Shown here: piece after piece, positions 24,519 through 36,297 of the stretch
Layout: the number at the start of each line of letters is the position of its first letter
Numbering within the stretch: the stretch's first letter is position 1
Source: Lepeophtheirus salmonis
Lineage: Eukaryota > Arthropoda > Copepoda > Siphonostomatoida > Caligidae
Assembly: GCF_016086655.4 (NCBI RefSeq)
Contig: NC_052136.2
Span: forward strand, 45,934,492-45,998,491
Length of the DNA: 64,000 nucleotides
Direction of reading: 5' to 3'
Position numbers and translations under genes: made by a program
The notes under the pieces: generated by a model
Seen by the model: the letters and a program-made list of their open reading frames with translations, nothing else
Told to the model about the DNA's origin: nothing
Databases searched by the model: none

Positions 24519-24905
24519 CCGGGTGTTAACTTGAAATCTGGACACTTCAACACAAAACATAAAAGAAGGGAATAAGAATAACACATGAGAGAAATTGATA
24601 ATTCCTCCCAGCAACTAACAAGCCCTCTCCAAAAATATTAACACAATCAATCGAAAAGTGACCTCACAAAGAAACAAAAGAATTGAGATCGCTTCTCTAG
24701 ATCCGAAACTTGGTTATTTGATGGGCTTGGATTTGTTGCATTCAATGGACTGGCTATGCCACTCATCCGGTTCGAAACAGAGTACAGGCTCAACACTACG
24801 GACCACATCGACATGTTGAGGACTAAGTTGATTCCCTGGATCAGGGACTGGATCTAGATGGGAATGTAGTACTGAAATAAAATGCAGGACGAGGGCACCT
24901 AATAT
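24519..24905 (+). mobile_element. Tc1/mariner fragment with internal deletion
   Basis: The left end starts after TA with CCGGGTGTTAACTTGAAATC and TGGACAC, a TIR resembling the one at 42821 (CAGCGTGGGGATTTTAAATC). A short N-terminal piece of transposase (QRNKRIEIASL, about 24670-24702) is followed directly by a central piece. That piece reads GLGFVAFNGLAMPLIRFETE, then YRLNTTDHIDMLRTKLIPW, then IRDWI and a stop near 24855. The segment carrying the HTH end and the first Asp is deleted. No matching right TIR was found, so the right boundary is approximate. Confidence 0.65.
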
Positions 24906-25689
24906 CGAAGCTCTCTGTTGATAAGCATTGGACCTCCATGAGCCCTAATTACATTGTTACTACATCCATATAAACTTTTATCAAAGTCGATAGAGGCTAC
25001 ATTAAAGATTAGAAAAAGTAACACTTGTGCCAACATCTGTACAAAGTAAGGTTAATTAGCTTCCCTAGTTTCCGATATAATACTCCATCAAGTGTCTCTT
25101 TTAATAAATATACATAAATCTCGATGGTTTTTTTCTAATTTAGTATAGATTATTAATTTCTGTCGCATACAACCGTGAGCAAAATTTAACTCCCTTCTAA
25201 TAAACCTAACATATCTTGTATAAAATATTCAACACTAGATACATGCAAAGTGATCAAAAATATACGCTAATTTATTGAATTAAATATTGATTAAAATAAT
25301 ATATTCATAGAATTATATTTCGTGGGAAAAGTTTGAAATTGAAAAAAAAAAGTTTTCTATAATAATGTCAATAAGTCACATCAAACGTGTGCGACAAAAT
25401 TGAATCCTACATTCTATTTTTCGTCATTCTTATGTTAAAAACAAAACAATAAAAATCCTATTTACTTATTAAATTATCACAAACATATTTTCCTATTAAA
25501 ACAAAAGGTTGAGTATTTAAAAATTATGGTACTTAATTATGCTAGAAAATTGCGAAGATTTTTTTCAATTGGCATTTGACATAAAATTCTATGAATATGT
25601 AATTTTTGTTGTCACAAAAGCCCCTATTTTTTATAAGGAATTCTTACAATGATATTCACAGTTTAAAACGTCAACACCTGCAAGAATGA

Positions 25690-26610
25690 AGTCTAATCTT
25701 CATTAGAAGAACCTAAGAAGATTTTTTTCAGTTATTAAAGTTTTCCAAGAGTTCAACTCTTCTTGGAGTCTCAGTAACAAAAGAAGATGGAGCGATCGGT
25801 ATTTACACTAACGTAGGGAATGCAACAGAATATATCTCCCATAATAGGTCTTGGTATAATAAGCATCACATGTATCTCTTATACAGGGAGGAAATATGGA
25901 AAACGGTATCAATATCCTGAGTAGTTCACTTACATAGGTATTATCATTATTCAGAGAACAATTAAAGAAAGGATATAGATCATGAATGAAAAAATTATAT
26001 TGTGTTCAAAGGGAGCTTATAATTTAAAGAGCGGCTGGTATACTCCAATTTATGGTGGAGTATAGGTCTAACAGTATAAGAACTTGAAATCATAAAACTT
26101 TAAATGTTTTATTAGACTCAGAAGCTGTTTGGATTTCTAGGCAAAATACTAGAAAGATAATTTTAAAAGAAATACTGGGCTTCCAATCAACAAAATGATT
26201 TTCATGTGTCCTAGAGAGCTATTTAAATATTTGTGTATTTTGATTTCTTACTTGAAGCAAATGAAGAATTCATAGAAATCAATTGTGGACCTCGTTCTTC
26301 CTATGCTGGGCGTAGACAAGCCACTGAACTTCAACTATAGAGTAAACAATAAACATGAACTATTCATGACATTAGGACTTTCAGCAATTAGACAATTGTG
26401 GAGCGAGAACACAGAAGTACCGCAAACGACTTTTTTGTCTTTTAAAAGAATTAAAATGATGATCGAGGTACAGAATATAAGGTTTTATAGCTCACAATCG
26501 CGTGCTACTTTGAGCTGGAAACCATAGCTCTTTCAAGTATCTGCAAGAAAGCCATTAAAAGCCAAATTGTGGATTATCTGGCTGATTTGGTAAGTAGACA
26601 CCTTTTTTTA
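25690..26610 (+). pseudogene. Decayed LINE ORF2 3' region
   Basis: Plus-strand protein-like text jumps between frames: GVSVTKEDGAIGIYTNVGNA, TEYISHNRSWYNKHHMYLLY, LDSEAVWISRQNTRKIILKE, FDFLLEANEEFIE. Then come an 80-codon open stretch (26285-26527: KHELFMTLGLSAIRQLWSEN) and ETIALSSICKKAIKSQIVDY up to about 26600. The order and composition resemble the region downstream of reverse transcriptase in Tx1/L1-like non-LTR elements. It may be the 3' part of the same family as the 5' part at 61.1-62.6 kb. No catalytic motif is left here, so the assignment rests on overall resemblance. Confidence 0.45.
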
Positions 26611-28620
26611 TATAGGTTTTAAACCGTCGGAAGATCTCCTATTCAATGATATATAATCTATAACATAATATTGAAGAACGAATTAAAAAACACGACTTTA
26701 GTCAACTCGAAAATGTTCTGAACTTTACTAAAGCTTGCTGAAAAGATTTAAGGGAAACATTTACATTACTTGAACTCGAATAATTATCAAAGCTAAAAAC
26801 ATTCGAGTAGAATTAGTCGCATGTCTATTGTCACCCAAGAGGACAGTAAAAACTACAACGGACCCTCTTTTTTAGTAAGAGAAAAGTTACTAAGGAAGAG
26901 AAACAAACATGTTACATATCACACGTATTTAAAAATTCTCAAAAGTTTGACTTTGAACTCAACTCGAAGCAGCGCTCACCAACATAAGCTTGAATAGTCT
27001 AACTTGTATTCCAACACTTTTGTAAAGTCATTCTACACAACTTTTATTTGTTTTTTCAAAATACAATATACCACACGTTTATCTGCTGCACATCTCTCAA
27101 CCTTTAATTCTAAATGTAAGGGAGACAAGGCTCCAAAATCGTTTAGTAGTCACAATAAAATTGCGTCATTTGTTTGAAAGAAAAACAGGCTCTGAAACTA
27201 AAAAGAGGGGGAATGTGGACCAACCAATAAAAAGTTAGCTTAATTCTTGATATAGTGGAGATTACAATGTCATAAATGTAAAATTCCTTGAATAGATTAT
27301 GCAAACTCAACCATTTTCTTCTCATCTTTCACTTAAAGAAACAGTTTTCAAATAATGTTATTTTTAAGAAAAGGGCCTAAATTTGTTTTGATTTAATGAG
27401 TTCGATTATTTATAAGTATGAAATGTGGGTAAACTGTATTGATAAGAGTACTTAAAAATTAAAGGTTTTTTGTTTTTTTTTAACTTTAGATCGTAATAAT
27501 TTTCAATTAAACAAATATTGGGAACCTTTTATCTCCCTCTCTGTCAAAAAAGAACTTATGTCCATGTATATTGAATAGAAGGTTGTTTTTTTTAAATATA
27601 GAAGGGGGGGTCAATTATATTCTGAAGAGAGATTTATGATCTTTAATTACTGGACATTTAATGTTTTATTATGTCTAACCCATACATATTGTAGGTATAT
27701 TTTCCTTAAGATTAATAGTTCTTTGTTGAATATAGAACTTAGATAAATCGATATTTTTCTCTTAGCGTCGTGAATAGTGATTTTTACCTACCCCAATGAA
27801 TTTATATTTTCACCTTTGTCTTTGTCTGCAGGATTACAGAAAAAGTTACAAATCAATTTTGGAGAAACTTTGCAGGAAATTTATATATGTATATAATAGT
27901 CTATTAAATATTAAGAGGTGGAATGTCAAGGTTCTTCAAGATGTTAAACACGTAAAATTGATCATAACTTTTAAAAAAATTGGGATAAATAACTCAAATT
28001 AAATTTGGAGAAGTAAAAATTGAAGATCAGACAAACGTTAAATACTAAAACATTTGAACTAACTCAAACAAATGCTAATTTTTAGGGGAAAAGATTTTAA
28101 GAGAAGATTTTTGCACTAAGATATATATGAACTCTTTTTTTGCACTATATTTTTTGAAGGTCTAAAATATGGAAGCCGCCAAGATATTTATACTCTTATT
28201 AGTTGTTACCTCCCTATTTTAAACATTCAGATCTATTAAGGAGTAAGAGTAACTGTATGTAGTTACAAGGGGGATCACGGAGTCCATAATTGAAAAGAAA
28301 AGTATAAAATTTATTTAAATTCATTCTACCAAAGATTTATATATTTATATGGTAGTAATGATGATGGAATGGAAAAATCGTTAACCATGCAAACAACATG
28401 AAATATATTTACATATAGAGGTTTGCATGTTACTTTAAAAACTGTCAAAAATAATTCAAACATCCATTAAAAGATTATATATATACATACTATTGTTTTT
28501 TTCCCGAGATTCTGTTTTCACGGGGTTTCCGTGGGTTATTTTTTTTTTTTTTTCTGGTAAATCACGTTATTTATTTCATAATCTGAATTGAATTAAAATT
28601 AATCACAAAAAAATCAAAGT

Positions 28621-29475
28621 TTGTCTAAGGAGGACTCCTTTTTATCAACGATCGTGTGCAGTTAAAGCCCAGTACATGTCATATTAAAAAAAAGGCAAGT
28701 GCATACAAGATGAGTGGACAAATTCTGTCGCTTCAAAAAAAAAAAATACTACAAGCTCATTTTATAATATTTATTGATAAGATAAAAACGAATATTTTTA
28801 TTAGGATAAAGAACAGCTATCTATTCAAAGTAGCCGACGTCTGCGGCCAAAACCCGCTCAATGCGGCTACGAAACCGAGAGCAGGCATTTTGGATCTGCG
28901 CTACTTCTATCTCACTGAATTTCTCCTTGATGCAGGTGATGAGAGACTACTTGGTGTTATGGGAGGAGCGGTTGGTCATGTTTTCCACGTAGGACTAGAC
29001 AAAGTAGTCCAACGGGTTCAAATCCGGTGATGAGGGAGGACAAGAGGAGAAGGGTGATCCTGAACAAAATTCTTCTCATCAGAGAAGAACCAGAGCATGT
29101 TTGGCGATTTTGGGTTCTTCAAGATGTTCAGCAGCCTGAAGCTTTTGAGCAGCCGCAACCCTTGAGTCTCTTCAGTCATAAGTTGGGCTGTCTGACGCCT
29201 GTAGGACTTCCACCTTAAGTCCTCACTGTCCCCTCGGCCACGCCCAGGTACTTCGCCATGGCTCTCATGGAACGCTGGGGGTCCTCGTCGATGATGTCCC
29301 TGACCTTGTTGATAAAGGTGACGTCCTGGACAATCCTGGTACTCTTCTCCTTCTTCTTCCTGTCAACAACGTCCATAATAATGTCACATTTTGATGTATG
29401 TTCGTACATATATAAAAAAAATGGCATATTGAAATAAATATTTATTTATTGAACTCTCAGTCATATCCCTTTACA
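28621..29475 (-). mobile_element. Mariner-like element, internally deleted; approximate bounds
   Basis: The left flank TCTAAGGAGGACTCCTTTTT resembles the reversed right TIR of the element at 47665-48497 (ACAAGGCGAGGACTCAAAAA), suggesting the left end lies near 28623. The right end was not resolved. The only gene is a broken transposase on the minus strand. Confidence 0.5.
28821..29430 (-). pseudogene. Mariner-like transposase relic, central part deleted
   Basis: Minus strand. An N-terminal open stretch (29215-29427) reads MDVVDRKKKEKSTRIVQDVT, then INKVRDIIDEDPQRSMRAM and KYLGVAEGTVRT, the paired-type HTH region. After a frameshift come ILKNPKSPNMLWFFSDEKNF and VQD, with the first catalytic Asp. 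Sequence then jumps to PSSPDLNPLDYFV with the third Asp, and ends CSRFRSRIERVLAADVGYFE, with the stop at 28821-28823. The roughly 90 residues carrying the central strand and QDGAPAH motif are deleted. Several stops are present, including one in place of Trp after DYFV. It cannot encode active enzyme. Confidence 0.8.
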
Positions 29476-31725
29476 CAATATCTATGTCCCTACAAAAGAT
29501 CTACAATAAATTATATGTACATGTATTTGTTTGATTCAAGAATAAAAGTCTTCATGGATCTCCTTTCATTGATGAAAAAGGCTTTAGTAAAATAAAGCTA
29601 TGAACATTTTATGCATGAAGACACACTCTTTTTTCTCTTCTTATTCTGACCAATTAAGACCTATTTTTAGAGTCAAATATGTATAAAATGAAAGATGAAA
29701 TTGACTTAAAACAATTACATAATAAATACCTGAAGGAATGAAAATATTTTTTTTGGTTTATTTATTTATTTTATATTATATCAATTAATAAATAATGTTC
29801 CGTAATACATTTATTAAACAATTGTTTTAGTTTCATTCCCTCTTTCATATCATAACTTTTCAAAGTAAATGAAAAAATAACCTTTAGTTGGTCAAAAAGG
29901 GAAGGAAAAGAAAGAATGTGCGGCTGATGTATACTAAATTAGGTGTTCCCGGCGTTGTCCCTAATATTTAAAATTAAAATCAATTCTAAACTCTTGTGTT
30001 TCATATAAAACAAAAATATAGGCGTAAAATTCTATGAATTATTTTTGCTAAATTATGGTATGTATCTTTACATTACTTTTTTTAAAGTAGACTATAGGCT
30101 TAAGAGAAGAAATAACATTCAAGTGCCGACCGTTGAACTGTCATTTGCTCAAATTTCATAGTATTGTCAAAAAATATTTTGTCTTCTTCTTCCCCTTCTC
30201 TAAACTTTTAAAGAAAAGTGTGCAGAGATACATACCATAATGAAGAAAGTATAATTCTTAGAATTTCACGGTCTTTATTTTTTGTTTATATAAAGTATTC
30301 GTTTGCTTGTCAAAAAGTTTGTTTTAATACATATGGTAATGTAGTTTAAAGTTTATTTTTTTAAATCAGCTGCCATTTATGTTTTTATTTTGAATAATAG
30401 AATTTGACGTATTTCTGTTATAGAGATGAGAATCTTCTACATTTAAAATAACACTAGAGGATGGTTAATATTAAAAATAGTTTAAATTTTTGATACATTT
30501 CACGAATAACATTAATGATGAGGCACAAGGGTAGGCAGCATACAATAGATTCTTTATTAGAGGAAAATATTATCATAACAATGATCTGATAAAGAATGAA
30601 CAAACAATAGAGTAAAAGGAGCATACACAATAACCATTTTACCTTTTTAATCTCAAAATAGTTACGTTATTTATCAATACCTTTTGCTCAGCTCTAGCTA
30701 TAAGTAGGACATTTAGATGTTAATCAGATTTATATTATTGATCAGTATTAAAAATAAAAGAAATTCACTTTCTCAATCCTTTTGAAAGTCTTACCATGCC
30801 GAACAAACACGCTATTAAACTTTGAAGTAATAATATACAAAATATTAAAGAATAATCAACAATTCTTGCAATTGACCCCTTTGCATGGAGCTTTAAAATA
30901 TCTCAAATTTTTCTTTAATAAATAAGAATTGAATTTTAATTAATTAATTATCAATTAATTGCAAAATACTCCATAATTCAAATGATATCAGTTAAAAAGA
31001 AATCAATGAAAACTGATGAATATATTTGCAAAAATATTCTTATTTATATCAGTGTTTCTCCAAAAAATTACTTTTAAGCCTCAAAACCAAATTTTATTCA
31101 ATATCTCAAAGAAAAGTTGTCAAAATGTACGATTAATTTCAATTTGGAAGTTAATTTTGTATAACTTATAATTTTTGGATGTTTCCTACAAAAAGGTATG
31201 TTTTTTTGTTCGTTATAATATTGCCCCCAACAAAAAAATACATTGACTCGGACTTAGAATAATATTTTATACAATATATTATAGAATTGTACTATAAATG
31301 ATAATTAAAATATTTGTATTAAAATATATACGATGTACCTATATTAATATTTCATTGTAGATTTTTTTTTATTTGAGAAAAAGGGCCTGTTGAGGATTTT
31401 CCCGGTCTACCCTACATAGTTATTATATGTATGTAATTCGTTGTTACATTGCATATATTACTAAATATGGAATATTTGCCTATCAAAGTCATTATTCTCA
31501 AACAATAGGTAATATCATTTCCTATCGGCAATGCAATAGACATCCTATTAAGTAGATATAGTTTAATGCATACTAATTTCGTGAATTTGTATTTACGGAG
31601 ATCAAATGATATGAATAACAGAAATACATGTTGTATGTAACCAATAATGAAATAGGGTTCATTAGTAAATCCACGAACAATCCATGCATCAGATTTTATT
31701 TAATAATATAAATAATTCCTTCTGT

Positions 31726-31932
31726 TGTTGATGGAGTTCTAGTAGTTTAATTATCAGAACGTTGCTCCATCTATCACAAGGTACTGTAACGAGGAATCAA
31801 TATTAATATGGGATTGACCGTGACGTTTGTATATAATGTAGTGCTTATTAGTTAGGGATCTAAAATAATATAGTTGTGTACATAAAGATAAGGATCAGTC
31901 GTCATCATTATTGGATCGTTCCAAACATAAAA
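31726..31932 (+). repeat. 5' LTR
   Basis: Shared words with the 3' LTR in order: TGTTG, CTAGTAGTTTAAT, ATTAATATGG, TTATTAGTTA, TCATCATTATTGG, TCGTTC and CATAA. Divergence is substantial, with indels, so insertion is old. Confidence 0.75.
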
Positions 31933-32600
31933 TGGTGTAGTATGTAGGATATTGAAGATCGAATTAATGGAAAGATTCGAGAATGCCTACAAAGAGTGCA
32001 TTGGAAGAAGAAAGAAAATCGAATTTAGATAGAGAAGATTTAGATGTTAGAAGGAAATATTACATCGTTCAATGAAAATAAGAAGAATGATGATCCGATG
32101 TTGACAATGATGATAATCTTGATGTAAGATCCAAGGCAAGCTCAGAAGAGATGAAATGTTCAAAGTATTTTATTGCAGAAATAATGAGAAAAAAGAGGAA
32201 CGACCTTTGCAGGAAGAAAGTGTTACGAAAATAAATCATGAAGTGAAAATACTCATAAAATCTCCCCCGCGGCTTGAGGAATACATAGAATAAAAAGAAT
32301 TTGTGAAGTGGAAGACCTTATAGGATAATTATGTGTTGGTTCTGGGGATCAGAATGAATCAAAGAAAAATACACTTTTTAAGTCATTGTGTGTTCTGGAA
32401 ATGCTGGATACGATAGAACCATACCATATCCATAGGCAAATTGAAATGAATATGTTCCTCACTACCTTGGAAAATATTGTGGAGGAGGAGGAGATTCTTG
32501 AAAGGGCAGCATAGAGTTATTAATCCTAAGAAGATTGTGAACTTTGCAAGGGATTACGAAGAGCGTTGAGAGTTCAAAAAATTTGAATTAAGAAAGGAGC
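31933..32600 (+). pseudogene. Gag-like remnant of the LTR element
   Basis: Broken plus-strand frames with charged, Gag-like text: MPTKSALEEERKSNLDREDL near the start, later LGIRMNQRKIHFLSHCVF, IEPYHIHRQIEMNMFLTTLE, IVEEEEILERAA and INPKKIVNFARDYEER. There is no zinc knuckle or catalytic domain. Assignment to Gag rests on position between LTRs and composition. The family (Ty3/gypsy or other) cannot be decided. Confidence 0.45.
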
Positions 32601-32783
32601 TGTTGGGATGCTAGTAGTTTAATAAACAGGTAGGAACGTCCTTCTCTCTAATACAAAGTATTGACAGAAGAGTCATTATTAATATGGAATTTACCATAAC
32701 GTTGTTTGGTTATTAGTTAACGATATAACCTAATCATTGATAATTATCATTTGTCATCATTATTGGTCGTTCTAAGCATAACA
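32601..32783 (+). repeat. 3' LTR
   Basis: This repeat of about 183 bp starts TGTTGGGATGCTAGTAG and ends TCTAAGCATAACA. It is shorter than the 5' LTR mainly through a gap in the middle. Confidence 0.75.
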
Positions 32784-33146
32784 GTTGTAACTAGTTCTTA
32801 AATTATACTACTTTCTAATTTTCGAATTGCAATACACTTTCTTTATTGTAAAAATCCAATATACTTATTTATTTGCTTTTTAATAATTTTTGAAAGAGGG
32901 ATGATTAAGTTACATATGTTTACAGGAAACAAATAATTTCATGCTGAAAATATGTACATCAGTGTTTATCTCCATCATCATAACTTTCATATTTAAAAAA
33001 AAGAGTTATAATCTATCAAATAAAATAAAGGTTTTTTTATATTATTTCTAGTTCAAGAAATCATTAAAACTCTCCCTTAACTTTATAGTTGTTCCATGTT
33101 TATACATATCTGAGATAAACACCAAATATACAATGTACATACATTA

Positions 33147-33609
33147 GGGTGAGGCTTATGTCCTAATTGGTGGAAAATAGCTTAACATTTTTCTACTGTA
33201 CGTTTAAAAAACACACACGTCTACCCAGAAAAGTTAACCATTCCTTAAAAACTCAGGCCATCATGGTCAAATCATACTCATGAAAAAGATCCTAAATAGA
33301 TCTCTCTAATGATGCCACATTAGTTTGAATCAAAATTCTGGTTTACCTTTTTAATCAGGATGAAGTTGATTTTGTAATAGATTCAAAATTCAATTCAATT
33401 CTGTTACCATTCTTACATCTATCTGACTGATTCTTTAGTCACGATAGAAAGCTGACTGATGTTACTAATTTCACAATTCTTGGATCCTAAGGGCTGACCC
33501 GGATGACACCAGGAACCAAAAGGTATTTTTTTCGGTTTATACTCAGTTTCAAAAAAATTTAAACGTTATCCATCAAAATTTAAGGATTGTTTGGGTACTA
33601 GTCTCACCC
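33147..33609. repeat. MITE with GGGTGAG inverted ends
   Basis: The left end is GGGTGAGGCTTATGTCC and the reversed right end is GGGTGAGACTAGTACCC. Each abuts TA (33145-33146 and 33610-33611), giving a 463-bp non-coding element of Tc1/mariner style. The right end also resembles the sequence ending at 59213 (CACCAGCCTCACCC TA). Confidence 0.55.
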
Positions 33610-35069
33610 TAATGTAATACATTCTACAAAAACTAATTATGAGTAAAATGTACAGAGTATGTATTCTATATAAGAGAGGTTAGTATATATATATATTTAT
33701 GTAATAGTATATTATACAATATACGTATGTCAACAAAATGGATAGAGTCTTTGTAAAAGAAATTCATCAAAGCACGTCAAATCGACATGTGAGTCTGATG
33801 CTCTGTAATTAGTTTCACATACTAGTATCATATGCATTCCAAGAATAGTAAGCTTCTTTTTATCAAGATATGTGTTGCTCTATTACGTTTTAACATACTA
33901 ATTGGTATAAAAGAGGAGATAATTGGATGTATGATTATAAAGCTTCAAAATACTTAGTCCATGGTGAAAGGCCCTTAATAAATATACAGAGTTAAAAAAA
34001 AGTTATACAGAAAGTCCCTCAACTCTTCAACAACAATGATTGCTGCCGAAAGAAAATGTATGATGTAGAGAAGATTAAAAACAGTTGATATAATTTTTGT
34101 CTCATACCTCAAAGCTAGTTTATGAAGCGACGTAGCTCAATGGACAAAGCGCTAAGGAGAAATTTTATCTTTTGATTTCCATAAAAACAAGAGATAAAAA
34201 AACTTCAAAACTAAACATTTTCCTTTAGATTATGGATATTTGAAAATATTATATTAGACAAGCAATTAACAATGATTTACATATCTCAGTTTGATATAAA
34301 GCATAAGATAATTGTATTTAGTAGATCCTCCTTCCTTGATGATCTCTGATCACACAAATGAATTTCATTGCAGAGAACAATCATTCGATTCTCACTTGTG
34401 ATCCTGGCATGACACTAATGTGTACGCAAGGGAACGAAAGTCTGAGGAATACATTAACATATCCTTGTTTTTCTTTTTCATAACTCCGATTGGATACTAT
34501 AATTTCAGTGGCATCACGGCTAATTAATGTCAAAATAAAAAATAAAAGATTTAAAGTACACTAAAAAACTAAAGGATACTAGAATGGATATTCAAGTACC
34601 CTTTAGTTTCTAAATATAAATTCAGACTATTTGATCGCAGACCGATTGGGTTCTTATTTTGTCTGCCCAACATATTAACTTTTAACTTATTATAGCAAAT
34701 TAAGATATAATCAGAAGTTTAGCAACAACCCTCAACATTATAGATAAGGGAAATTCAATCTTACATACCAATTAAAGGTTAGTGATTCATGGCTAACAAG
34801 CATACTTGCTTTTTTTAATAATAAATAATAATAAGAATTACAATGATACAAGTAATCACAACACTTGTTGCAAATGAGCCCTTTGTATTAAGCAATATCT
34901 CAAATTTATACTCAATGAGTTACTTCTGGATTTTTTTGAAGAATAGTCGATAAAAGTTATTGATTGATTTTTTTCATAATAATTATACTCTTGTGATGTT
35001 TGAAAAAAGGGTTCAGGCTGCAAGTCTTCCATGTATATTTTTTTATCCCCACAACAGCCGAACACTAAT

Positions 35070-36297
35070 TTTGTACAAATGAATTTAAGCCAAAAAATGA
35101 ATTTATCTTTGAGTGCAAAATCCAAAATTGATCTCTGTTTTTCTCTCAGTCATCTTAATACTGAAATATTCGGGATTATAGTAATTCGGGACTATAATCG
35201 TTTAGAGTCATTTTTACCCTTAAAAAAATCCTTTAATTAAAAGTAGGATTAATAAAACTAATGCAAAAGTGTTTTTGTGATTCAAATGTGTGTTAAGTGA
35301 TTCCGTATCTTGTTCTATATTGCCATTTTTAGGCTGAAAAATGATGAAAAACGACACTCTTCTTAAGACCCTTATAATATATTCATAATACATAGTGATG
35401 AAGAATATATCATAGCCTATATTATAGAAAAATATTTCATGTATAATTTAAAAAATATACATCTCCCAGGATTTTTGTTCCATTTGTTATTTTTTAATTG
35501 AAAAATTTAAATTTGAAATATTAAAATGATCTACTCATCGTGAATGGATCGATTTATCTTTTCGATCCTGGTATCTCATCCCCAAGGAAGGAATCCACTC
35601 TACTCCCTTATGAGATTTGACAGTTTTCCTTAGATGAATTCTCCTCTCGTCGTCCATTCGTGGAATTCAAAATCCAATGTTGAAAATTTCTTGAGATAGA
35701 TGGTCAAGTTATAAATATCTTACTTTGATTGCCTCGATATTCCTTTAAGAGGTATGACATCATGAAACTAGCTTTGAAATCGGGAAAAAATATGATGATA
35801 ATGGTGACTATTTTTTAGTACACCCCCCCCCATAAAAATAATCAATTAAAAATACAAAAAACCTTGTAGATGCATATATTTTAAATAGATCTTTCATTAA
35901 ATTATACAAATTATACATTGAATATTTATCAATAACATAAGCTATGATATTTTTCATCACTATGCATTATGATTAAGTTATAAGGATCTAAAGAATAGTG
36001 TCATTTTTCATCATTTTTCAGCCTAAAAATGGTAATATATCGAGTTCAGAATAAGATACGGATCACTAAAAACTTTATAATATAATAATCAAAACACGTT
36101 TACAGAAGTTTTAATAACCCTACGTTTAATTTGAGGATTTTTTTAAGGGTAAAAAATGACTTTGAACGATAATATTCCAAAAATACTATAATCACAGATA
36201 TTTCAGAATTCAGATGACTGAAGGAAAAGTTGAGATCAGTTTTGGATTCTGCACTTACAAATATATTTGATTATTTTCTTCAATTCATTTGTACAAA
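35070..36297. repeat. 1.2-kb long-arm inverted repeat
   Basis: The left arm at 35070-35500 and right arm at 35843-36297 are imperfect reverse complements over about 430-455 bp. They share words in mirrored order: TTTGTACAAATGAATT at the outer ends, ACCCTTAAAAAAATCC, ATTTTTAGGCTGAAAAATGA, CATAGTGATGAA, TGTATAATTT, and TTTTTAATTG at the inner ends. The 342-bp centre is unrelated and includes an 8-C run near 35823-35831. There is no convincing protein in arms or centre. I infer a foldback or long-TIR non-autonomous transposon; a target duplication was not found. A transcribed intron would form a long hairpin here. Confidence 0.75.

Larger units (their letters stand above)
31726..32783 (+). mobile_element. 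Short internally deleted LTR retrotransposon
   Basis: This is an element of about 1.06 kb bounded by two related direct repeats that start TGTTG and end in CATAAAA (5') or CATAACA (3'). The 5' LTR is followed at once by TGGTGTAG, consistent with a primer-binding site starting TGG. The 3' LTR is preceded by the purine-rich AAGAAAGGAGC, a polypurine tract. No protease, RT or integrase fits in the 670-bp interior, so this is a deleted, non-autonomous copy. A 5-bp target duplication is not clear (TCTGT against GTTGT). Confidence 0.75.

Noticed and set aside
26285..26527. 80-codon open frame as an independent gene
   Set aside because: It sits within a longer frame-hopping LINE-like stretch and has no start or splice context of its own.
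34129..34165. tRNA-like 5' half (GACGTAGCTCAATGGACAAA)
   Set aside because: It resembles an A box, but no anticodon arm, B box (GGTTCGAATCC type) or complementary acceptor stem follows within tRNA distance; at most a relic.
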